Below are positions 50,479 through 58,842 of a stretch of DNA of 64,000 nucleotides, in pieces. The stretch lies in assembly GCA_044346175.1 (NCBI GenBank), contig JBIIZQ010000001.1, positions 1 to 64,000 of the forward strand. The letters run 5' to 3'. The notes beneath the pieces were generated by a model. The model did no database searches. It was given only the letters and a program-made list of their open reading frames with translations, and was not told the origin of the DNA. Source of the DNA: JBJTUH01 sp044346175 (GTDB lineage Bacteria; Cyanobacteriota; Vampirovibrionia; Vampirovibrionales; JAJTHC01). The stretch's first letter is position 1; the number at the start of each line of letters is the position of its first letter. Both the position numbers and the translations under genes were made by a program.

Positions 50479-52092
50479 ATGATGTCTGTTACCTCTCCTC
50501 ACCCTACCGCCACTACAAACCCTCTCCCTACACATTTTCCTACCACTTTGGACGCTGAAACGCTTTTACTTCCTTTAGACACTCAGGAACAAGCCCTTTT
50601 GATGCAGGATGGGCATAGTGCTGAAGCACTCTTTAATGATGTGATGGGACGTACCTACGACGATTTTATTATCCTACCAGGACAAATCCGCTTTGGGGTA
50701 GATAGTGTCACCTTGGATACTTGGCTCACCCGTAACATCCGCCTGAAAACCCCCATTGTAAGCTCTCCCATGGATACCGTGACGGAATCAAGCATGGCAA
50801 TTGCCATGGCTTTAATGGGTGGTATTGGGATGATTCATAGTAACAATACCCCTGAAGAACAAGCCGAACAAGTACGTCAGGTGAAACGCTACAAAAATGG
50901 GTTTATTACAAACCCCGTCGTACTTTCTCCGCAACATCGTGTGGTTGATATTCGGCGTATCAAGGAAACCTACGGGTTTTCAGGCGTACCTATTACCGAA
51001 AACGGGCAAATGGGTGGGAAGCTTGTTGGTATCGTCACCAACCGAGATATTGACTATATTGAAGATGCAGAAACCCTTATTTCCAGTGTCATGACCACTG
51101 AAGTCATTACCGCCTCTGAAACGGTATCTTTAGAAGAAGCGAACCGTATTCTGAAGCAGAGCCGTAAAGGAAAGCTACCCATTATCAATGAAGCTGGTGA
51201 ACTAGTAGCCCTTACCTCTCGGAAAGACCTACAGAAGAACCGTGATTACCCCAATGCCTCCAAACGTACTTCCGACAAACGACTTTTGGTTGGTGCTGCG
51301 ATTGGTACTCGGGTAGAAGACAAACACCGTGTTGCCGTGTTGGCAGAAGCTGGCGTGGATGTCGTGGTGATTGACTCCTCACAAGGTGACTCAACCTTTC
51401 AGCTTGAAATGGTGCAGTGGATTAAAAGTGAGTTTCCTCAAGTAGATGTCATTGCGGGTAATGTAGTGACATGTTTACAAGCCAAGCACCTTATTGATGC
51501 GGGGGCTGATGCGCTACGTATTGGCATGGGTGTGGGGTCTATTTGCACCACACAGGAAGTTATGGCGGTGGGTCGTCCACAAGGTACGGCGGTGTTTCAG
51601 GTTGCTGGGTATTGTCGGAGTCGTGGTATTCCTGTGATTGCCGATGGGGGTATTTCCTCGATTGGTCATGTCACGAAAGCATTAGCATTGGGTGCCTCTA
51701 TGGTCATGATGGGTTCCATGCTTGCGGGTACCGATGAAGCCCCTGGGACTTACTTCTATAAAGATGGCGTACGTCTGAAGAAGTATCGTGGGATGGGTTC
51801 CATTGAGGCGATGCAAAAAGGCAGCTCAAACCGCTATTTCAGCGACCAAGAACGTATTTTGGTTTCGCAGGGTGTCACGGGTTACGTCGTGGATAAGGGT
51901 TCCATCCAGAAGTATGTCCCTTACTTGGTACAGGGCATTCGTCATGGTCTGCAAGATATTGGCGTACGTTCCGTGATGGCATTACATGCCGCCCTACAAA
52001 AAGGCTGGTTACGTTTTGAGTTGCGTTCCCCTGCAGCACAAATTGAGGGTAAAGTACACCACCTTCACAGCTACGAAAAATCGGCTTACTAA
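50479..52092 (+). CDS. guaB: IMP dehydrogenase, eukaryote-like
   Basis: 537 residues from ATG 50479. IMPDH oxidises IMP to XMP for guanine nucleotides. The catalytic Cys356 is in GSICTTQEV; LKTPIVSSPMDTVTE and RGMGSIEAMQKGS are conserved; two CBS domains fill about residues 140-250. The sequence follows eukaryotic IMPDH closely: DFIILPGQI, TRNIRLKTP, GFITNPVVLSP, SRKDLQKNRDYPNASK, LRIGMGVGSICTTQEV, and the C-terminus AQIEGKVHHLHSYEK, which corresponds to the human AQVEGGVHSLHSYEKR. About 25 extra residues lie at the N-terminus. Confidence 0.95.
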   Translation: MMSVTSPHPTATTNPLPTHFPTTLDAETLLLPLDTQEQALLMQDGHSAEALFNDVMGRTYDDFIILPGQIRFGVDSVTLDTWLTRNIRLKTPIVSSPMDTVTESSMAIAMALMGGIGMIHSNNTPEEQAEQVRQVKRYKNGFITNPVVLSPQHRVVDIRRIKETYGFSGVPITENGQMGGKLVGIVTNRDIDYIEDAETLISSVMTTEVITASETVSLEEANRILKQSRKGKLPIINEAGELVALTSRKDLQKNRDYPNASKRTSDKRLLVGAAIGTRVEDKHRVAVLAEAGVDVVVIDSSQGDSTFQLEMVQWIKSEFPQVDVIAGNVVTCLQAKHLIDAGADALRIGMGVGSICTTQEVMAVGRPQGTAVFQVAGYCRSRGIPVIADGGISSIGHVTKALALGASMVMMGSMLAGTDEAPGTYFYKDGVRLKKYRGMGSIEAMQKGSSNRYFSDQERILVSQGVTGYVVDKGSIQKYVPYLVQGIRHGLQDIGVRSVMALHAALQKGWLRFELRSPAAQIEGKVHHLHSYEKSAY

Positions 52093-52239
52093 CGCCCCAT
52101 AAAAAGCTTTTATCTCACACACCTTGCTGGGGTATTCTTGGCAGGGTTGTGATGGTTTTTTATCGTACATTTTGATGAATTGATGGGAGTGGGTAGCGTT
52201 TTTGGGTGCCATGTGATATAGTCATGAGTGAAGGAATTG

Positions 52240-52344
52240 CCACAAGCATTCTGTGGGTTGATAGTACCATGTCAATCGCAACGCTCATGCGTGAGCCAAG
52301 CCCCACAGACGCATGTTAAAAGCCTACATTGTTTTTAGGCTTTT
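52240..52344 (+). ncRNA. Candidate structured RNA with terminal hairpin
   Basis: Consecutive stems: CCACA/TGTGG (52240-52256), GCTCA/TGAGC with a TGCG loop (52283-52296) and AAAAGCCTA/TAGGCTTTT (52318-52344), the last ending in TTTT like a terminator. This could be a small RNA, or the 3' end of guaB plus a leader of rimP. I do not match it to a known family. Confidence 0.35.
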
Positions 52345-52355
52345 GAAGGGTGTTT

Positions 52356-52411
52356 CTTTTCAGTAGGGTACTATGGGCTTATCCAAAGCTTGGTACCTCC
52401 TCACTGAAAAG
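52356..52411 (+). promoter_or_regulatory. Hairpin leader upstream of rimP-nusA
   Basis: CTTTTCAGT (52356-52364) pairs perfectly with ACTGAAAAG (52403-52411); inside, GGTAC pairs with GTACC. It lies about 100 bases before rimP. It may be a regulatory leader of the rimP-nusA operon, which in other bacteria is autoregulated by NusA. Confidence 0.5.
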
Positions 52412-52507
52412 AGCCTCCTTTAGGGTTTGAGACCTTGCGGTATCTTCATTTTAAATGCTTTATTTTTCTCTTCAGTAGCTATCCTAAAAAAGTTTTAGTA
52501 AGTCATC

Positions 52508-53185
52508 ATGCCACGTAAGCCCCTCACAGAAACCCTTTCCTCACAAGCTGTTGCACTGAGTGAGCCAGACCTTGCAATCCGTGTAGCTCCTGAAGATATG
52601 TTGCCACTCAAAGAAGCCAACGCCTGCCAACGACCCAACACAAAACCCACCATGCAAGCACTCCCTACGGTGCTTTTAACCCTGTTGGATGAATGTCTCC
52701 CCGCACCCTTCTTCGTGGTGGATATCACGGTGGGACAACAAAAAAAACTTCCCAAACTGACACTTTATGTTGATTATCAAGGCAAGGAAGCCATTAGCCT
52801 TGATGCCTGTGGACAGTTGCACAGGAGCCTTGCTTTTTGGCTGGAAGACCCCGCCCATGAATACTGGTGGCCCTTTGAAGATTATGCCTTGGAAGTTTCC
52901 TCTCCAGGTATTTTTAGACAACTCACCACGCCACGAGAATGGGCTTTTTATGCAGGGTCACCCGTTACTTTGAAGCAAAAGCGTCGTCCGCCTCAAGTGA
53001 AAACGTTGCTTACAGCGACCAAAGGGAAACTGCTCGGGGTGGCTGAAGATGGTGAAACCCCTCTTATAGAGGTCTCTCCTGACGTGGCACCGTTAGCATT
53101 AGAGGCAACCCAGTTTGGACCTGTGGTATTAACGCTTGACCCCGTTTTAAAGTTTGATGCCCCACTGAGTGATATTTCTGTGTAG
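52508..53185 (+). CDS. rimP: Ribosome maturation factor RimP
   Basis: 225 residues; a longer N-terminus than usual (family about 150). The core has FFVVDITVG, LTLYVDYQGK, LHRSLAFWLEDP and the diagnostic YALEVSSPGIFRQLTT. RimP helps 30S maturation. It lies upstream of nusA as in most bacteria, separated by about 100 bases. The first 60 residues are not family-like, but no better start is seen. Confidence 0.9.
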   Translation: MPRKPLTETLSSQAVALSEPDLAIRVAPEDMLPLKEANACQRPNTKPTMQALPTVLLTLLDECLPAPFFVVDITVGQQKKLPKLTLYVDYQGKEAISLDACGQLHRSLAFWLEDPAHEYWWPFEDYALEVSSPGIFRQLTTPREWAFYAGSPVTLKQKRRPPQVKTLLTATKGKLLGVAEDGETPLIEVSPDVAPLALEATQFGPVVLTLDPVLKFDAPLSDISV

Positions 53186-53289
53186 CGTGCTTGCCTCGTC
53201 ATAAAGCCAAGCGAAGTAAAATTTTTCGTCATGATACATGACCCGTGTTTTTTTGAAGTGATTGTGTTCCATATAAAGGAGTATAGGCC

Positions 53290-54615
53290 ATGATGGCAAT
53301 TCGTATTGGTTCAACATTGATGGAAAACGTTGAGATTCTTGAGCGTGAACGAGGTATCTCGAAAGAACTTATTTTAAGTTCTTTGAAAGATGCCATGTTA
53401 GCAGCCTATAAGCGTTATGCCGAATTAAAGTCGTTAGAGTGCATCGTATGCCAACTGAATGAGAAATCAGGCGAAATTGCCATTGTGGAGCAACGCAAAG
53501 TCGTCGAGGCTCTCACGGAAGAAATACCAGTGACCGTCTCCACAACGGAAGACCTTGAAGACGCAGTGACAACCGAAGCCGAAGCAACGACCCCAGCAGA
53601 GGCTTCAACCGCCACGGAAGAGGTCGTAGTGTATGAGGCACCTCAACCTGTGGACCCTTTCACGAAAGCGAAACATCAGATTGTATTGAAAGAAGCACGT
53701 CGGCTTCAACCCGATATTCAGGTAGGTGAAATCCTAGAGATTGACCAAACCCCTGAAGAATTCGGTCGTTTAGCAGCGGGTGCCGCCAAGCAAGTCATTA
53801 CACAGCGTATTCGTGATGCTGAGCGTGCCTTGATTGCCCAAGAGTTTGAAGAGCGTCGCCATACCGTCAGTACGGGGATTATTCAACGTATCGAAGGTCA
53901 AAACGTCATTATCAGCATCGGTAAAACTGAGACTATCCTACCTAAAAACGAGCAGGTAGCGGGAGAAGCCTACCGAGTAGGGAATAAAATCCGTGTCTTT
54001 ATTCTTGAAATCCGTGAAATCTACCGGGGCGTTCCTCAAATCGTAGTCACTCAGAAACACCCCTTCCTCGTTCGAGAGGTGTTTGAGCTTGAAGTCCCTG
54101 AAATTGAAGACGGTGTGGTAGAGATTCGTTCCATTGCACGTGAAGCTGGCTTGCGTACAAAAGTAGCCGTATGGTCAAACGACCCCAATGTCGACCCTCA
54201 GGGTGCATGTATTGGAAAGCGTGGTAGCCGTATTCAAGCGATTGTCAACGAACTGAAAAACGAAAAAATCGACATCATTCGTTGGTCGCAAGACCCCATT
54301 GAGTTTATTCATCATGCCCTAGCACCAGCAAAAATCCTCAATGTGCAGTTTAACCCTGAAACTAACCAAGCCCTTGTGGTGGTACCCGATGAGCAACTCT
54401 CGTTAGCCATTGGACGTGAGGGTGTTAACGTGCGTTTAGCGTCTCGTCTTACGGGTGTAAAGTTAGATATTAAGAGCTTATCGCAAGCACAAAAAATCTT
54501 GTCACAAGCACAAGCTAACGAACCACACTACGCCACACATCATGCCTCTGAAGACCACTCAGACATGTACACACAAGCGTTACATGAAACTGAAGATACA
54601 CCAAGCCTGACTTAA
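53290..54615 (+). CDS. nusA: Transcription termination/antitermination protein NusA
   Basis: 441 residues: the N-terminal RNAP-binding domain (SKELILSSLKDAMLAAYKR), an S1 domain (VSTGIIQRIEGQNVIISIG), and KH1 and KH2 domains (DPQGACIGKRGSRIQ; LAIGREGVNVRLASRLTG). The usual C-terminal acidic repeats are absent, as in many non-proteobacterial NusA. An insert of about 45 residues rich in Glu, Thr and Ala (about 75-120) interrupts the N-terminal domain. AAAGGAG lies 6 bases before the ATG. A bidirectional terminator follows. Confidence 0.96.
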   Translation: MMAIRIGSTLMENVEILERERGISKELILSSLKDAMLAAYKRYAELKSLECIVCQLNEKSGEIAIVEQRKVVEALTEEIPVTVSTTEDLEDAVTTEAEATTPAEASTATEEVVVYEAPQPVDPFTKAKHQIVLKEARRLQPDIQVGEILEIDQTPEEFGRLAAGAAKQVITQRIRDAERALIAQEFEERRHTVSTGIIQRIEGQNVIISIGKTETILPKNEQVAGEAYRVGNKIRVFILEIREIYRGVPQIVVTQKHPFLVREVFELEVPEIEDGVVEIRSIAREAGLRTKVAVWSNDPNVDPQGACIGKRGSRIQAIVNELKNEKIDIIRWSQDPIEFIHHALAPAKILNVQFNPETNQALVVVPDEQLSLAIGREGVNVRLASRLTGVKLDIKSLSQAQKILSQAQANEPHYATHHASEDHSDMYTQALHETEDTPSLT

Positions 54616-54656
54616 GCCTTGATTGCCTCTTGGGTCAACGTTTCATACACTTACTG

Positions 54657-54689
54657 CCAAGGTCTTTCCTTTAAAAGGAAAGACCTTGG
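54657..54689. terminator. Bidirectional terminator between nusA and the tail-like pair
   Basis: CCAAGGTCTTTCCTTT (54657-54672) pairs with AAAGGAAAGACCTTGG (54674-54689) across a minimal loop, with TTTTAT after it on the plus strand. It ends nusA and the convergent minus-strand gene at 54702. Confidence 0.9.
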
Positions 54690-54701
54690 TTTTATAAACC
54701 G

Positions 54702-55139
54702 CTAGGGTAGTTGATTAAAAATATCCAGTAGCGTGGTTTTTAAAGTCGTTGCTTCTTGGCTAGGAGGTGTAATCGCTTCAAGCAAAGCGAGGGCAAGGTC
54801 TGCACGTTCCAAGCGTAACAAGGTTTCCATTTGAGTGAGTTCTTGGATGTACTGAAGTTGAACGCTACTGGGTGAGTCTGAGAAAGTTTGCCATAGCTGT
54901 GCCATAAGCCATTGCAAACGATACCGTGGTGATGCTTGTGCCAGCAGTTCACTGGAAAGTATGGGCAAAGCGGGCGGCTGATTCATCCCCCAAGGGAGTG
55001 TATCAGGAGGCTCACCCGCAACCACTTCGTAAAGGTTGGTATTAAACGTACCTAAGGCCTCCACACCACAACAACTGTAGGCAACCACATGCCATGGGGC
55101 TTGTTTACTTTTAAGGTAGTAGGCGTTTGACATCATCAT
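54702..55139 (-). CDS. Hypothetical protein next to tail-fibre-like gene
   Basis: 145 residues, no family recognised. Mixed alpha/beta with a start HVVAYSCCGVEAL and a helical second half (YRLQWLMAQLWQTFSD; METLLRLERADLALALLEAI). It follows the tail-fibre-like gene on the same strand after about 85 bases, so the two may work together, for example as an adhesin and its chaperone. The second half also resembles TPR-like helices. Confidence 0.55.
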   Translation of the reverse strand: MMMSNAYYLKSKQAPWHVVAYSCCGVEALGTFNTNLYEVVAGEPPDTLPWGMNQPPALPILSSELLAQASPRYRLQWLMAQLWQTFSDSPSSVQLQYIQELTQMETLLRLERADLALALLEAITPPSQEATTLKTTLLDIFNQLP

Positions 55140-55223
55140 AGCGTATACTTTCTAAGCGACTTTATCTTTAAAGTTATAAGGTTTAAAACACAAAAAGCTT
55201 CCCTAAAAGTCATTTTTTATGGT

Positions 55224-56711
55224 TTAGCAGAGTGCGGTCACGGTATACCCCAATAGCGAGACACTGGCTTGAACCCCTGTAGCGGTTGAGGCACCACCGA
55301 GTTGAAAGTTTTGTAATTCATCCAGCGTTTGCCATACCACCGCATAGCTTTCAGTCCCTGAGGCAGCACAGACAAATTGCTCCTGATATTCCGTACTATT
55401 TTTACGTAAACGGAGAGACGTAAACACATTAAGGTCACCCAAGGCCAGTACATTCAAAAGGGCAAGCTGAGAAATACGAGGTACACCTCGGGCTTGAATG
55501 GTTAGCCAAGTATTATTAGGGCGCGTGTTGATAATTAAAGCCGTTTCACCGCCATTGAGAGTATTGACCATCATCCCTGAAGGAGGATTTCCACCCGAGT
55601 TTGTCAAGGCTGCAGTATTGTAACGACTATAAAAAACTTGCGGTTGGTAAGGCCATCCTGCACCGATATGCCACATCGCCATTTGCCCTGAATTGGGGAT
55701 TCGTACTGCAAAAGGAAATTGTCGCCACAGCGTAACACTTGTGCTGCTTCCTACACTTTGAGGGAGGTCTATCAAGGGTTGATTCGCTACAGCACACCGA
55801 CTACTTAAAACAAGCCCCACTGTACCATTAGCTTGTTTTAGTGTGTAAAGGTAGTAGTCCGTATTTGGTGCAGGAGTCCCCCCACGGTAATACACCACAT
55901 TGGTTTCTGTTGCCGTAAAGGCACTTTCAACCGTTAAAGCCCCGTTGCCAGCAATCGCAGTAATACGTCGGGTTTGCCCACTCACTGTGCTTAAAGTATC
56001 TCCAATGATAAACTCTGTTGTAAAACTTGTCCCTACACCTGTCACTGAAGTACTCGCACCCGTGACGGTGACAAACCCTGAAAGACTCCCACTACGTACC
56101 ATACCATTGAGTCCTATGGTATTGAGTGCTAAGGTCGTGGGGGTCACTTTACGGATATCGTCCGTGTCATCTTGGCTTCGGCACAGAATTTGGTCTACTC
56201 TTAAGCTCATTGTTGAAACATACACAGGAGGCGACGATGCTTGAAACCTTGTTGTGAAAGGAAAACTACGATGCGTCCCATAGAGGACATAAACGACATC
56301 GTTCAACACCAGTTTGACCTGCCCCTCTGCCGTATTGACCCACAAACTCCCATGAGGGGGTAAGGGGGAAGGGTCCGCTTCTGTCACATAACTGATGGGA
56401 AAGTAGGTTGTACCGTTATGTGTCACTTCCCAGTTGTCAGAAGTCTCATTCCAACGAATACTCCGAGAACCCAAAGCCCCCCGATGCACCTGTAGGAGTG
56501 CATGGTCAGTTTGTGTAGGTGCTGTGGCATTATTGAAGTTTAGGGTAAGGGTTCGACTATCTGGTACTTGCCCTGAAAGGAGCTGATTCACCACTTGTTG
56601 AATGGTCGCATCATTATTGAAGAGACGAATAAATTGCTGCTCAAGAGGCGTGGCATCATTAGGCGTACCATTGGTAAAGGTAGCACTTTTAGGATTTAAG
56701 TTCATAGGCAT
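55224..56711 (-). CDS. Phage tail-fibre-like surface protein
   Basis: 495 residues from ATG 56711, with AGAGG 12 bases upstream. The middle contains a segment typical of phage and prophage tail fibres: VTGASTSVTGVGTSFTTE then FIIGDTL and ITAIAGNGALTVESAFT, with 'G-x-G-T-x-F' and 'GD'. The sequence is low in charge and rich in Thr, Ser, Asn and Gly (beta-rich), and a large C-terminal domain follows (SQLALLNVLALGDLNVFTSL). There is no signal peptide. No other phage structural genes are near, so it may be a domesticated tail protein or an adhesin. Confidence 0.55.
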   Translation of the reverse strand: MPMNLNPKSATFTNGTPNDATPLEQQFIRLFNNDATIQQVVNQLLSGQVPDSRTLTLNFNNATAPTQTDHALLQVHRGALGSRSIRWNETSDNWEVTHNGTTYFPISYVTEADPSPLPPHGSLWVNTAEGQVKLVLNDVVYVLYGTHRSFPFTTRFQASSPPVYVSTMSLRVDQILCRSQDDTDDIRKVTPTTLALNTIGLNGMVRSGSLSGFVTVTGASTSVTGVGTSFTTEFIIGDTLSTVSGQTRRITAIAGNGALTVESAFTATETNVVYYRGGTPAPNTDYYLYTLKQANGTVGLVLSSRCAVANQPLIDLPQSVGSSTSVTLWRQFPFAVRIPNSGQMAMWHIGAGWPYQPQVFYSRYNTAALTNSGGNPPSGMMVNTLNGGETALIINTRPNNTWLTIQARGVPRISQLALLNVLALGDLNVFTSLRLRKNSTEYQEQFVCAASGTESYAVVWQTLDELQNFQLGGASTATGVQASVSLLGYTVTALC

Positions 56712-56969
56712 AAGATAACAACCTCTTTCTAAAGTAAGTATCTCAATCAAAACCCACACACAACATATCCATCCCTAAGGAATCCCACAGGGGATGAGGG
56801 TTAACATCCCTACTAAGTTTCACTATAGGAGATGGAAAAAATACTATTCAGGTTCTATAAAAGCATGCCGATACAATAAAAGAATATTAAACCATTTCGG
56901 TTCTTAAATGTACTAAATAATGTGTATTGTGTGAGTAGTCATGTAGAAATCAAATAAGGAGTGTACCAA

Positions 56970-57986
56970 ATGATGATGTTTTCCAAAATTCAATGGCAAA
57001 ACTTAATTCAGCAGATGCCACAGTTAAACAGTAAAACCCAGCATGTAGGCTATTCATCCAACCATGTGGGGGACACTTCAGCGTTCGAACAGTTAGCAGC
57101 AGCTTGGGGAAATCAAGGCGGCGATAGTTTCGGGGAGAGTCGTTTTTCAATCAATCATCTTTTTTCACAAACACCTGTTGGGACGCAAAACCAAGGACAG
57201 TATGGATACACCCAAAACCAGTATGCACCTGTGTTTGGTGGTAACGTCAGAGGCTTCCAAGGTCATAACACCCAAAAGAATACAGGCTTCACAACCCCAT
57301 CGGCATTTTTTGAAGCCATTGGTAACACACAAAATCAATCTTACTTGAATGAGACGGATGAGGATTTCCCACCCTTCCCTCCACGTGAAATGCTTGAAAA
57401 ACTTCAGGCTCAGTATGGAAACCAAGGGCAGTACAACACCTCAAACAACGGGAACACTGACCAAAATTTCCCGCCCTTCCCGCCACGTGAAATGCTTGAA
57501 AAACTTCAGGCTCAGTATGGAAACCAAGGGCAGTACAACACCTCAAACAATGGGAACACTGACCAAAACTTCCCACCATTCCCTCCACCACAGATGCTTC
57601 AACAGCTTAAGGCTCAGTATGGAAACCAAGGTGACTACAACACCTCAAACAACGGGAATACTGACCAAAACTTCCCACCCTTCCCGCCACGTGAAATGCT
57701 TGAAAAACTTCAGGCTCAGTATGGAAGCCAAGGTGAGTACAACACCTCAAACAATGGGAACACTGACCAAAACTTCCCGCCCTTCCCGCCACGTGAAATG
57801 CTTGAAAAACTTCAGGCTCAAACAGCACACCGTGGAACAAGCTCCAGCGGGGGTCATAGTATGCCTTCATTCAATGTATCTGAATTAGATACAAACCAAG
57901 ATGGTCAGATTAGTGCGGAAGAATGGATAAACGCCATCCTTAAAAAACGCACCACAGAGACCGACAGCACACAAAACCAATGGTAA
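56970..57986 (+). CDS. Tandem-repeat protein with C-terminal EF-hand
   Basis: 338 residues from ATG 56970, 8 bases after AAGGAG. It starts with a polar Gln- and Asn-rich region, then five near-identical repeats of 34 residues (about 132-285): FPPFPPREMLEKLQAQYG followed by NTSNNGNTDQN; the third copy has PPQMLQQLKAQ. The C-terminus holds one calcium-binding EF-hand loop, DTNQDGQISAEE, with D, N, D, S and E at the ligand positions. The repeat DNA period is exactly 102 bases (57363, 57465, 57567, 57669, 57771). There is no signal peptide. Function unknown; the Pro-rich repeats could bind other proteins, and the count could vary between strains. Confidence 0.75.
   Translation: MMMFSKIQWQNLIQQMPQLNSKTQHVGYSSNHVGDTSAFEQLAAAWGNQGGDSFGESRFSINHLFSQTPVGTQNQGQYGYTQNQYAPVFGGNVRGFQGHNTQKNTGFTTPSAFFEAIGNTQNQSYLNETDEDFPPFPPREMLEKLQAQYGNQGQYNTSNNGNTDQNFPPFPPREMLEKLQAQYGNQGQYNTSNNGNTDQNFPPFPPPQMLQQLKAQYGNQGDYNTSNNGNTDQNFPPFPPREMLEKLQAQYGSQGEYNTSNNGNTDQNFPPFPPREMLEKLQAQTAHRGTSSSGGHSMPSFNVSELDTNQDGQISAEEWINAILKKRTTETDSTQNQW
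57363..57820 (+). repeat. 102-base coding tandem repeats
   Basis: Five units start at 57363, 57465, 57567, 57669 and 57771, the last being shortened. The first half of each unit (GAAATGCTTGAAAAACTTC) is nearly invariant. Repeats of this type are prone to slippage and recombination. Confidence 0.9.
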
Positions 57987-58032
57987 AACGACTGTAAGTT
58001 AGCTCATAACACTGGTTATCAATTCGCTCTTT

Positions 58033-58066
58033 GCCCCCCCCTCTCTTTACATTAGGGAAGGGGGGC
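58033..58066. terminator. GC-rich hairpin between the EF-hand gene and TetR
   Basis: GCCCCCC (58033-58039) pairs with GGGGGGC (58060-58066) and an inner CCCT/AGGG pair. It lies between two convergent genes. No T run follows. Confidence 0.5.
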
Positions 58067-58134
58067 TTACCGCTCTACGTGTTCAGTACAAAAGCCTCTT
58101 GAGTACTGAAATACGCACCCAAAAAGACTCAGCA

Positions 58135-58770
58135 CTACAACCCCTTGCACAATACCTCTAAAAGCACATTAAGCTCAGCAGTAAAGTCTTCTTCGGATAA
58201 TTGCCGTATCAAAACAAGCGGAGGGAAAAAACCCGCCATGGCACTCCGCAAGGTTTTTGCCACTTTTTCAGGAGGGTGGGCAAGCGTCAAATGACCATAC
58301 GCAACGCCCTTTAGCAAAACATCAACTAAAAGTTCCGTGAACATCATCTCCCATTCAGCGAATCGAGTGCGTGCCTTTAATGGCGGAATGGGTGGGGGAA
58401 GCATAAAAGCATCCTGACCTGAAAAGTTTGCAGAGACATCTTTGAACTTAGTCCATGCTTCTTGAAACAGCAGATGCTTCACGACCTCTAAAAAAGCTTT
58501 TTTAGAGCTACGCACGGGAGCTGAATCACACTGTTGTAGGGTGGTTTCTTTTAGCGTAGTATGCAGTGCCTTGAGGGACTGGTCAACCACGGCAAGGAGT
58601 ATTGCCTCCTTACTCTCAAAACATTGATAAATACTGGCTTTACCAAGCTGCGTTGCTTTTGAAATATCCTCAAGCGTTGTTCGATGAAACCCATAACGTG
58701 TAAACAGCTCTTTAGCAGCTTCAAGAATAACTGCTTCTGAATTATCGTATTTTTTACGTCTACCCATCAT
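58135..58770 (-). CDS. TetR-family transcriptional regulator
   Basis: 211 residues from ATG 58770 (ATG 58767 equally likely). An N-terminal TetR helix-turn-helix: ILEAAKELFTRYGFHRTTLEDISKATQLGKASIYQCFESKEAIL. The C-terminal ligand domain is unique. It is divergent from the symporter gene, so it probably represses or regulates that gene, with a ligand to match. Confidence 0.93.
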   Translation of the reverse strand: MMGRRKKYDNSEAVILEAAKELFTRYGFHRTTLEDISKATQLGKASIYQCFESKEAILLAVVDQSLKALHTTLKETTLQQCDSAPVRSSKKAFLEVVKHLLFQEAWTKFKDVSANFSGQDAFMLPPPIPPLKARTRFAEWEMMFTELLVDVLLKGVAYGHLTLAHPPEKVAKTLRSAMAGFFPPLVLIRQLSEEDFTAELNVLLEVLCKGL

Positions 58771-58842
58771 TAAGAACCATAATCTATTGGATGACTTTTG
58801 AAACAAGCACCTTTTTATCATAACATCAAATGATAACTATCT

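Larger units (their letters stand above)
52093..52507. other. Intergenic region with RNA hairpins, before rimP
   Basis: 415 bases without an ORF. Two hairpin clusters are described separately: 52240-52344 and 52356-52411. Confidence 0.6.

Noticed and set aside
57363..57820. Regular repeats as a CRISPR array
   Set aside because: Units are directly adjacent, 102 bases, in frame and coding; there are no spacers.
57349..57888. Long open frames on both strands across the EF-hand gene
   Set aside because: Shadows of the 102-base coding repeats, whose length is a multiple of three, so all frames stay open.
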